27,839 nucleotides of DNA, taken from positions 1-27,839 of IMG/VR virus record IMGVR_UViG_3300030098_001920. One strand, given 5' to 3'. A model generated the notes under the pieces. That model made no database searches. It was not told the origin of the DNA and worked only from the letters and a program-made list of their open reading frames with translations. Below, piece by piece: positions 1 to 8,829 of this stretch. This DNA is from a virus. How positions within the stretch are numbered: the first letter of the stretch is position 1; each line of letters opens with the position of its first letter. Both the position numbers and the translations under genes were made by a program.

Positions 1-3000
1 AAATCCATTATAGTATTTTTAGCTGCTGATATAATAACTCCATGAACACCAATACCTTTTAAAATATTATCTGCCATGCTGTTAGCTGTTGATATAACTT
101 TCTCTTCAGGTATTTTAGCTTCTTCATCATCGTCATCACCTGCGGCTAAAGCAAATAGTGCAGATTGTAAAGCTGTGAATATTAAGTTTTGAACAAAACC
201 ATAGTATGCTATTTTACTCATGTTAGCTTTCCAATCACCTCTACCTGCTATTAAATCTTTACCAGCTTTGTCCATAATTCTAGCATACTGAGATGGAGTA
301 TTAGCAAACGCAAGTACAAGTCTACCAAGCGTTGAAGCTTGTTGTTGTGATATCTTATCAGCACGAGCAGACTGTTGTGACTCTTCTGCCAGCTCTCTAA
401 AATCTAAGAAAGCTTTTTCTGTAGCTTCAGCTTCAGACATACCTTCTTTCATATATGTTTTAATTCTATTTCTATAAAGTGTTGCACCACCTGAAGCAAT
501 AGCAAAGCTATCTGCAATTTGAGTAAATACAAAACCTTTATTTAATAATAACGATATAACTCCTTTAACTTTATTTTTACTTGTCTTAGCAGCTTCAGCT
601 ATTTCAGATTCACTAACATTTATTTTTAAACCATTTCTTCTATCAACAAGAAAATCTGAGTTCATTAATTTCATAAAGTCAGACCAATACTGTTTTTGGT
701 TTGCAAAAGCTATTCCAGCTTTAATAGGATTATTGTCTTTCCAGTTTATAAAGTTAGCTGCAGATATAGTCTGTAACACTGCAGATCTTGCATTTAAGAA
801 CATTACAGCACCGACAGAGTTGTTTATATAATCTAAAAATCTTTGTTCAACACGACTCATCCCTTGACGTCTATTTTGACCAGTACTCATACGTTGTAAA
901 GAGTTTTCTAACGCTTCTCTATACTTAGGACCAAATGCTGCTTCAAGCTTGTTCATGTTACTTTCATTGAAAGCTAGATCAACATTTTCTTGCCATTGCT
1001 GTAGTAAATTCTTTCTAGTAACTTGCCTTAAACCTTCTCTAAAATCTGTAGTAATAGTACCAGCTAACCAATTTTTACCTGGATAGTAATACCCATCACC
1101 TTTAGTAATAGCTATTAATTGATCAATAAATATATTTAAATCAGGTTTACCTTCTACGTATTTTCTTATAGCATCTAAATCTCTTTTAGATATACCTTCA
1201 ACTTCAATACCTTGTCTATCCCAAGTAGCAACTCTTACAACATCTTCATTTGTAAAACCTTTAATAGCTTCTTTTTTCAAGTTTTTAGGTATACCAATTA
1301 AACTTTCTTTAAGTGTTTTAAAATCAGCCATAAGTTGATTCTGAGCTACAGATAAATCATTCATAGCTCTACCATATGGTTTAATTAAATGCTCTTGCAT
1401 CCACTGCCATTGCTTGTTACCTACTTCACCTTTACTTAATAACTTATATAATAACCCACCAAAATCTTGAGCTGACGGAGGTATAAGATCAAATGACCTT
1501 TTCTTTCTACCTCTTGCTTGTGCTGTTATCTCTGCAAATTGTTTTTCTGGAGTAATACCAGTTTTCTGAAAGATAATAGTATTCATTACCTCATCTACAT
1601 TCTTGCTGAACTTAACTTTAGCTTGTTGCACCTTAGATTTAACATCAATAACATCTAGTACTCTTTTAACAGCATCAACATTACCTAAGTGATCATCTGC
1701 AAAGTAGAAATCATTATAACCATCAGCAGCTTTATCTACTATCCAGTTTGATTTAGCAAGTGGAGAACTATCACCTAACCCTGTTATGTTTTCTATTGGT
1801 ATGTTTAATCCTACACTATCTAAAAATTCTTTAATAGCTGGTGCTGCTTCTGCTGCTCTAGCTGTAAGAACAAATACATCTTTAGTACCTCTAGCTTCTT
1901 GAATCTTTTTTGCTACATCAAACAAAGGTCCTTTTCTACCTTTCATTACTTTGTTAAACTCAGAGAAGTCAAACTCAGCTCCTTGTTCTAACATTTCAGT
2001 ACCACGTTTAGCAAACTCTTCAGCTGTTAATTTACCAGTCTTACCATCAGGCATTGTGTACAATACATTACTTTTAGTTCTAGCTAGTGTGTCGTCAAAG
2101 TCAAATACCCTAATCTTTTTAACTGGAGCGTTGGGATCACGAGCTATATTCAAAGCTTTATCTAGAATTTCAGCTTCTCTAATTACTTCAGAGTTAGTTG
2201 ATTTTTTAGAATACTTAACTACTTTACTTTTGTTAATATTACCAATATTTATTTCTTTAGCTTTTTGAATTTTATCATAAGCTTTCTTAAATCCTTCTCC
2301 TCTTGTTGATTTTTCCCATGATGTAATTTCTCCTTTCTTGTTAAACTTAGGGGTAAAAACTGTCATTGAATAGGGAAATTTACCAAAAGTAAATGAGTTG
2401 AAGTATCTTGAAAATCTACTAGTACCAGTTAAAGGTATAGTATCTTTGTATCGTATGTTAATAACATCATCCATTAACTTTGGAACAACACTTACCGAAG
2501 CGTCTTTAAATTTGTTTTTTAATTCATTTTTTGTTATTTTCCCATCAATATATTGAGCCATATAAACTTTCATAACTCTAACGGGTGGATTATGTTCGAA
2601 CCTATAATCATTAGGATTACTACTTTCACTTACAGAAATACTATCCATAGGATAAGCAGATCTTAATATTTGCGTCATTCCAGACGTGGAGGTCATGAAA
2701 TACATACCTACATCATTTAGCGTTATTCCTTTATCTTTATTGTTTTTATAATAATCTAAATAATCTATAATAGCTTCTTGATTTGCAATAGCATCATTGT
2801 AACTATTAGTTAAAGTATTGTTACTTAAAGCGCCGGTTTTTTTAAACTCATTTAAATATTTTGCTGTAGCTGAATCCGATTGAGGAGCTCTTTGTATTTC
2901 TATTTTTTTACCTTTATAAAAAACATCATATCCTTTAGTTGGTTTTCCATCTTTCGTTTTTTTACCAACTACTTTAATATTATTATCAGTATCAAAAGCT

Positions 3001-6000
3001 TGTTTTATCAATACATTTACTAACTCTTTACTATTGTTAAATAAACCATATCTTTGACCAGTTCCTCTTTTTGTTTTAGGTCCTTCTACTATTCTCCATA
3101 CACCTTTATTGTCTTGTTTCCATATAGCATTAGGCATGTTTCCTATTTTAGAAGGCGAAGACATAGTCCCGTAATGTTGTAATATATATTTATAAAAATC
3201 TAAATCGTTATTAAAGGTTTCTCTCACATCACTAAAATAATTAATAAGAGAATTTGCAAAATTTTCTAATTGAGTTATTCCAGTTTTAGTAAAATCTACA
3301 GATTCTTTATTTAATCCTAATATATCTTGAACTTCTTCTCTTTGAGTTTGTTCAGCAAAAGCCTCATGTAAATACTCGTTTAACTTTCTTTGACTAGGTT
3401 TATCAGTCACAAACTTTTGTTTTGGAAAATTAGAAACTACAGTTTCCCAGTCTTTTATTATATTCTTTCTTATTTTTAAAGGGGTTTGATTTTTTCCTGA
3501 AGTTAAAAATTCATTACCATAAGTGTTTATAAAAGCAGAATTAACATCTTCTCCTATATTAATTCTTTCTATAAATTCAGGCAATTTATCTAAATAAATA
3601 ATATCATTACCTTTTCCCTCTTTAATTAAAGCATTATATGTTCTTCCTAAATTTTCTACTGATTTAGTGTTAATAGACTCTATATTTTTAAGTTTATCTA
3701 ATTTTCTACTAAACTTAATACCAGGTTCTCTACCTATTTTCTCTGCTATCTTGGCTTTAGTTTCCGATGTAACTTTTTTTCCTTGTAACTCTTGAATTTC
3801 AGTAAATCGTTTAAATGCTTTAGGATTTTCTAGCACTTCTAACACTGCATCTTTACCAAGTTCTTTACCTATGGTTTGAGCCAACTGAGTTTGTTTAGAT
3901 GCTGGTCTTCCTTTTGTAGGTGCTAAATGATAATCACTCCAAGTTTGTTGATCAAATTTCTTTTTCGTAAACAAAGTAGGTCCAGAATCTCTAGGCGTAT
4001 CTTTAGGTAACAATCCTTTTTTAATAGCTGCATCAACTTTCAAAGGACCGATATTTTCTTCTCCTTTTATAATAAACTCTTCGAAAGATTTATTTAAAAC
4101 GTCTTGAGGTATTAAATCATAGATTTGTTCACCATACTCTTGCAAAAAATCTTGATATTTAGCACTACCGGGTTTACCCATCAACTCTTTTACAGAGGAC
4201 ATTAACTCACTAGCAAAAGCATCTTGTACTACTTTTTTAAACTTAGGATCAGTGGGAGATGGTAACTTAGTTCCAAAAGTTTTCTTTACAACATCTTTAA
4301 CTTTGTTATAAATTTCGCTACCTTCTTTTATATCTAAAGCTCTTCTTAAATTTATAGATCCTTTTTCTTTTTTAGCTTGTTCTTCTGCTTCTTTTTTCTC
4401 TAAAATTTCAGATGGATCTAAACTTGGATCTACAATAGTCTCTCCTACTGTTCTAGATCCTTGTTCAGTACCAATTTTAGGTACATCTAAAGATTTAGTT
4501 TGTAATCCTTTATCTTTATATCTATTAGTTACATCTCCAACCCTAAAATCCCTTATTCTTTGAGTAATAAACTTACCTAAATCTGCACCTATTCCAGCTT
4601 TTTTTGGATCAAACCTATATAAATCTAAAGCAACTTCTTCAGCCACTTCTTTCATAATCTTTTTTCTTGGTTGACCATGTATATTGTCTCCAGGTTCTAA
4701 ATATTTATTTATTAAAGGATCAAATCTTTCATCATAAAAAGCATCAGTTAAAGCTTGAAACTCTGGACTGGTAATCCACTCGTTTTGAGTCATGTCATAA
4801 TTACCTTCTGAATCTCGAGGTATAACTCTAGACATATCTATTTGATTATCTCCTTTTGTAGGTAAGAGTGTTTTAGAAAACTTAGTATCTGATTTTTTTG
4901 ATGCTGCAATTTTTGAAGGTGCGACTTCAGTTTCTGTTACCTCAAGCTCAGATTTAGTTTCAGCTGTTATTTTGCCTTTAGCCAAGTCATTACCTAAATT
5001 AGTTAAAAATTCAACAATATCATTTTCTCCTTTAAAATCTAATTCAAAAGTTCCATTACTAACTTTTTTCAAACCTTGATTTAAAAGTTTAGCAAACTTA
5101 GCAGCAAAGCCTGGTTCTAGTTCAACGTTACCTTCAACCATTTCCTCTACAAAAGAAGAAAACACTTCTTCAAAGTCAAAACCAGTACCATCCTCTGTTT
5201 TTAAGTTGTTAGTTCCTTCAACCTGCATTTTAGTAAATAATTCTGGTTGAGTAATTTTTAAATAACTAGTTAAGAATTGCATTGCATCTGTGAAAGCTGC
5301 AGGATCTTTTGCTATTAATAGTGTAGTAGCACCATGACCAGATTCATGAAGAGGTACTCCTGGCTTTTGATTAGCAACAGAATTTTCTTTTATATTAACT
5401 TGCAACCTTTTATTAGGATCAAAAAACCCATTTGTCTTTTGATTAAGTATTGCATCAGCATATTCTTCTCCAAGATTTTCAAAATTTTCATCTGTTGCTG
5501 GATCATTTTTATATATTTCTTTTACAGCTTCAGCAGCTTCTTCTTTTGTATCATATGACTGCATTGTTAATTGTAAATCCTTAGCAACATTTTCAGCTTT
5601 GGTTAAGTTAGCATCATAATCTCTTGCATCAACTATTTTTACTGCTTCTGCATTTATTTCATTACCTGTAGGAGAGTATGTTGGATCGTTTTTCTTTTCT
5701 TGTATGTTTTTGGTTGCTTCTTTAGTTATAGCCTCAACATCTGTTTGAATGTTTTCATTTGTGTTACCAAGCATAGCAAACCACTTATGCCCAAACAACT
5801 CATTATTTTTAAATAATTGCTGTGTAGAATTTAAAGCGTTATACCTATCATTTAATCTTTTTAAAAGTTTTTCTTTAACCTCTGTATCAAGTTCTAAATC
5901 ATTTGTTATTTCTTGAGCCTGTAACCTTAAATCAGCTAACTTTTCTTGGTTTTGAGCATATAGTTCTCCAGCGTCTTTTTTTATACCTTCTTCTCTTAAT

Positions 6001-8807
6001 TGTGTTTCTTTATTTTTAATGCTTTTTTCAACTTGATCATTAAGACTTTTAATATCGTCTTTATTAAATTCAATGTCTTTTTCTAAAGATTTTATTTTTG
6101 AATTCTTAGGATCGTTTTCTTTTAAATTTACTAATTGTTTTTCTAATTTATCAGTAGCATCAACTAGTTCATTTCTTAATTTTATTTTTTCTTGTATATT
6201 TAATATTTCACCTTGAGTGGTAAAGTCTTTTGTAATTAATCCTTGTGCAGTACTTACTCCTTCAAATATGTTTCCAAAAATAAATCCACCAGTATAAGAC
6301 TCTAAAGCACCCATAGTTATAGGTCTACCATCAACAAAATTAGTACCAATAGCTACATATACTTCTCCTAATCCTTCTATATTACCCTCTTTAAAAGCAT
6401 TGAATGTTTTGTTCTTAAGAAAATCTCCAGCTCCTTTATAAAATTTTTCTGAAATTTTACCTGAACTTCTAAACACAGCATATGCATCTGAAATAGCAGC
6501 AGATGTAGTTAAATAAGCACTTGATCCTTCAATTAGTGTATATGCTAATCCTTTTAATATATACTCTGAATCACTAATGTATTCACCTTTCCTTCGAGAC
6601 TTATCCATTTCAGTAAACTTATCTCCACCAGAGCTAAACCCCGCTATTGCTGAACTTGTAATCATTCCACTAGTACCTGCACCACCTCCACTAAGTATCA
6701 TAGCTAATATAATAGGAGCAGTATCAGCTGTCATATTAAAAGTCCAATCAAACGCATCTGACACGCTGTCTATTTTATTAAACTGTGTTGGTCTTAGGAA
6801 TTTATATCTATCTGTTTCTTTGTCAAGTTTATCAGTTATCCATAAATTAACATCAGCAGTTGCTTTCATTCCATCAATTCCAGCAGCTTTTAAAGCGTAA
6901 GTCATAGGACTTAAAGCTTGAGTTAATTGTGCAGCTCCATATACAATGTTTTTAGCTGTACTTAAACCAGAAACGCCTAGTGTTACTAAAAATCTTTCGT
7001 ATTGATTAGTATTTTGACTCCATATTTTAAATTTATCATCAAAGTTATCCATTAACTCTAGTTGATCACTATATTGTTTATAACGGTCACTAGCTATGGA
7101 TTCTAATATTTTTAAGTTAACTAAATCTGAAGTATATTCATCATATATATAAGCAGGAATTTTTCTTCCTTCTTCATTTTGATAAAACTTTTGTCCTGGT
7201 TCTATAATATAATTTAATGTAGATCCTTCCTCTAACCAATCTTGTACTGTTAAAGTACTAGACTTTTTATTAAAAATTTCTTGTTGTTGAGTTAATTTAG
7301 TAATAGCAAAATTAGCTTTGTTATTCGCTTTTCTAATAGCTCTATTTTCTTCCTTTGCTAAAACCATAGATCCAGCAGTAAACATAGCTTGTCTTTTAGA
7401 CTTTTTGTCTAACATCCCTCCAGCTCTAAAAAAACTACTTGTACTTTCTATGTATTTTTCTAAATTTTCATTTATAACATCTTCTTCTAACTCATCGTAA
7501 ATAATTTGTTTAGTTAAATTAGTTATAGCTTCATTAGTAACTTTAGGTGCTGTTGTAGGATTAAGTAAATATTGATTAGTTAAAAAAGAAGTAGCATATT
7601 CTCTTTGAGATTTATAATCATCTTTGATAATAGTAGTTGTATAGTATCCAGATTGGATATATTCTGAAGTTGTAATTTCTTCAGGCCAAACATTAATGTT
7701 AGATATTGTTTCATCTAACTGAGTCTTTTGGCTGTTATTTAAAGCTACACCACCACTGTTTATATCTTTAGGATTAAATGAAGTATTTTGAAGAGTTAAA
7801 TATCTACTAGTTACTCCTTCTACTTTTTCTTTCCACTCTGCAACATTTGGATTTGTTTTTTTAATATACTCTTCTAATTTAACTACTTGATCCATGTAAC
7901 CTTCTACATCGTCGGAGTAATATCTAGTTTTTAATACTATAGGTTTTATATTACTACCTGGTAAATCTATTTTTACAGCATTAAACCCAAATCCAGTTTC
8001 TTCTATAGTATATTCGTTGGGTAATAAGTTTAATAATATATTTTTAACATCTTTTTCTTTTTGAGTAAAAAGCTTTTCATTGTCTATTATATCACTTAAG
8101 TATTCTATTGGAGTTTGTTCTATTTCTTCTTGTTGGCCTTGTGCACCTATTTCAAAGTCTGGTAATTCTGCACTTATAACAAAAGTTCTGCCAGATGTTT
8201 GGTTCATGTAGTTAACATAATCATTTGCTGTCTCTAACTTTACTCCGGCTATCTTAGAATACTCTCCACTTTTTAAAAAATCTTTTATAGCGTCTACATT
8301 CCATTTTATTTCATTACCTTTACTATCAAGTTTATACTCTCCAGTTTCAGGATTTGTTTCGTAAATATAATTTACACCTCCTCTTGCAAGTTCTAAATTT
8401 CTTTTAGCTGTTAAAAAATTATTTAATTCACTAGTAAATTTTGTTCTTTCTTCATTAAAATTCTTTGCTTTAAATTGTCTTCTAACGTTTCTTGTTTCTC
8501 TTCTTTCTGCAGGACTTAAAGTTTTGTATACTATTTTCTCAGCTAACTTTCTAGCGACATCAATTTTACGACCCTCTTTTTCTAATAATTTCGTGTATTG
8601 CTCTATATTATATTTGTCTTCTAATTGTTTATTTTGATTTTCAATATTTTTTTCTTTCTCTTTTTCTCCATTAATTTCAACTTGAGCTTCATATTCAGGA
8701 TGTTTGTTAATTACTTTTTGAGTTAATTCTACATCGTCCATTTCCATATAATCTGGAAACTTATTCTTGATTAATTCAGAAAACTGCTGTACACTATATC
8801 TAGCCAT
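1..8807 (-). CDS. Giant multidomain virion/ejected protein, C-terminus cut by window edge
   Basis: I translated from ATG at 8807 to position 1 without meeting a stop, giving at least 2,935 residues. The order seen is: an N-terminal segment (about 1-45) typical of giant marine phage proteins; hydrophobic stretches near 605-655 and 695-780; a charged coiled coil near 860-1000; a zinc peptidase-like HESGH at 1154-1158 with a candidate third ligand Glu at 1221 or 1222; a sigma-factor-like stretch at 1395-1461; a HAD phosphatase-like domain at 2230-2390 (Asp2236, Asp2238, Thr2315, Lys2352, Asp2371/2372); and a late helical region ending in a hydrophobic segment (2868-2889) followed by an acidic run. 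Short K-F/Y-S-K/R motifs at 1309, 1698, 2198 and 2399 lie between modules. Size and last place in the virion operon suggest an internal protein ejected with the DNA. The CDS is certain; the function is inferred. A virion RNA polymerase is an alternative, but I found no polymerase motif. Confidence 0.9.
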   Translation of the reverse strand, partial: MARYSVQQFSELIKNKFPDYMEMDDVELTQKVINKHPEYEAQVEINGEKEKEKNIENQNKQLEDKYNIEQYTKLLEKEGRKIDVARKLAEKIVYKTLSPAERRETRNVRRQFKAKNFNEERTKFTSELNNFLTAKRNLELARGGVNYIYETNPETGEYKLDSKGNEIKWNVDAIKDFLKSGEYSKIAGVKLETANDYVNYMNQTSGRTFVISAELPDFEIGAQGQQEEIEQTPIEYLSDIIDNEKLFTQKEKDVKNILLNLLPNEYTIEETGFGFNAVKIDLPGSNIKPIVLKTRYYSDDVEGYMDQVVKLEEYIKKTNPNVAEWKEKVEGVTSRYLTLQNTSFNPKDINSGGVALNNSQKTQLDETISNINVWPEEITTSEYIQSGYYTTTIIKDDYKSQREYATSFLTNQYLLNPTTAPKVTNEAITNLTKQIIYDELEEDVINENLEKYIESTSSFFRAGGMLDKKSKRQAMFTAGSMVLAKEENRAIRKANNKANFAITKLTQQQEIFNKKSSTLTVQDWLEEGSTLNYIIEPGQKFYQNEEGRKIPAYIYDEYTSDLVNLKILESIASDRYKQYSDQLELMDNFDDKFKIWSQNTNQYERFLVTLGVSGLSTAKNIVYGAAQLTQALSPMTYALKAAGIDGMKATADVNLWITDKLDKETDRYKFLRPTQFNKIDSVSDAFDWTFNMTADTAPIILAMILSGGGAGTSGMITSSAIAGFSSGGDKFTEMDKSRRKGEYISDSEYILKGLAYTLIEGSSAYLTTSAAISDAYAVFRSSGKISEKFYKGAGDFLKNKTFNAFKEGNIEGLGEVYVAIGTNFVDGRPITMGALESYTGGFIFGNIFEGVSTAQGLITKDFTTQGEILNIQEKIKLRNELVDATDKLEKQLVNLKENDPKNSKIKSLEKDIEFNKDDIKSLNDQVEKSIKNKETQLREEGIKKDAGELYAQNQEKLADLRLQAQEITNDLELDTEVKEKLLKRLNDRYNALNSTQQLFKNNELFGHKWFAMLGNTNENIQTDVEAITKEATKNIQEKKNDPTYSPTGNEINAEAVKIVDARDYDANLTKAENVAKDLQLTMQSYDTKEEAAEAVKEIYKNDPATDENFENLGEEYADAILNQKTNGFFDPNKRLQVNIKENSVANQKPGVPLHESGHGATTLLIAKDPAAFTDAMQFLTSYLKITQPELFTKMQVEGTNNLKTEDGTGFDFEEVFSSFVEEMVEGNVELEPGFAAKFAKLLNQGLKKVSNGTFELDFKGENDIVEFLTNLGNDLAKGKITAETKSELEVTETEVAPSKIAASKKSDTKFSKTLLPTKGDNQIDMSRVIPRDSEGNYDMTQNEWITSPEFQALTDAFYDERFDPLINKYLEPGDNIHGQPRKKIMKEVAEEVALDLYRFDPKKAGIGADLGKFITQRIRDFRVGDVTNRYKDKGLQTKSLDVPKIGTEQGSRTVGETIVDPSLDPSEILEKKEAEEQAKKEKGSINLRRALDIKEGSEIYNKVKDVVKKTFGTKLPSPTDPKFKKVVQDAFASELMSSVKELMGKPGSAKYQDFLQEYGEQIYDLIPQDVLNKSFEEFIIKGEENIGPLKVDAAIKKGLLPKDTPRDSGPTLFTKKKFDQQTWSDYHLAPTKGRPASKQTQLAQTIGKELGKDAVLEVLENPKAFKRFTEIQELQGKKVTSETKAKIAEKIGREPGIKFSRKLDKLKNIESINTKSVENLGRTYNALIKEGKGNDIIYLDKLPEFIERINIGEDVNSAFINTYGNEFLTSGKNQTPLKIRKNIIKDWETVVSNFPKQKFVTDKPSQRKLNEYLHEAFAEQTQREEVQDILGLNKESVDFTKTGITQLENFANSLINYFSDVRETFNNDLDFYKYILQHYGTMSSPSKIGNMPNAIWKQDNKGVWRIVEGPKTKRGTGQRYGLFNNSKELVNVLIKQAFDTDNNIKVVGKKTKDGKPTKGYDVFYKGKKIEIQRAPQSDSATAKYLNEFKKTGALSNNTLTNSYNDAIANQEAIIDYLDYYKNNKDKGITLNDVGMYFMTSTSGMTQILRSAYPMDSISVSESSNPNDYRFEHNPPVRVMKVYMAQYIDGKITKNELKNKFKDASVSVVPKLMDDVINIRYKDTIPLTGTSRFSRYFNSFTFGKFPYSMTVFTPKFNKKGEITSWEKSTRGEGFKKAYDKIQKAKEINIGNINKSKVVKYSKKSTNSEVIREAEILDKALNIARDPNAPVKKIRVFDFDDTLARTKSNVLYTMPDGKTGKLTAEEFAKRGTEMLEQGAEFDFSEFNKVMKGRKGPLFDVAKKIQEARGTKDVFVLTARAAEAAPAIKEFLDSVGLNIPIENITGLGDSSPLAKSNWIVDKAADGYNDFYFADDHLGNVDAVKRVLDVIDVKSKVQQAKVKFSKNVDEVMNTIIFQKTGITPEKQFAEITAQARGRKKRSFDLIPPSAQDFGGLLYKLLSKGEVGNKQWQWMQEHLIKPYGRAMNDLSVAQNQLMADFKTLKESLIGIPKNLKKEAIKGFTNEDVVRVATWDRQGIEVEGISKRDLDAIRKYVEGKPDLNIFIDQLIAITKGDGYYYPGKNWLAGTITTDFREGLRQVTRKNLLQQWQENVDLAFNESNMNKLEAAFGPKYREALENSLQRMSTGQNRRQGMSRVEQRFLDYINNSVGAVMFLNARSAVLQTISAANFINWKDNNPIKAGIAFANQKQYWSDFMKLMNSDFLVDRRNGLKINVSESEIAEAAKTSKNKVKGVISLLLNKGFVFTQIADSFAIASGGATLYRNRIKTYMKEGMSEAEATEKAFLDFRELAEESQQSARADKISQQQASTLGRLVLAFANTPSQYARIMDKAGKDLIAGRGDWKANMSKIAYYGFVQNLIFTALQSALFALAAGDDDDEEAKIPEEKVISTANSMADNILKGIGVHGVIISAAKNTIMD

Positions 8808-8829
8808 GTATTATTTAAATTTAAACTTA

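Noticed and set aside
1951-2268. Plus-strand open frame of 105 codons
   Set aside because: It lies opposite the HAD-coding part of the giant gene, has no leader and no recognisable domain; a shadow frame.
5334-5558. Plus-strand open frame of 74 codons, Phe/Ile-rich
   Set aside because: Antisense to the HESGH region of the giant gene; its composition is the mirror of Lys/Asn/Glu-rich codons.
6577-7500. Two plus-strand frames that look membrane-like
   Set aside because: Hydrophobicity comes from the complement of the giant gene; no separate gene signals.
1-8807. Virion RNA polymerase identity for the giant protein, as in N4 or crAss-like phages
   Set aside because: I could not find a convincing polymerase catalytic motif in the translated part; size alone is not enough.
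8814-8825. Perfect 12-bp palindrome TTTAAATTTAAA upstream of the giant gene
   Set aside because: A/T only and short; expected by chance in this AT-rich DNA. Not called as an operator.
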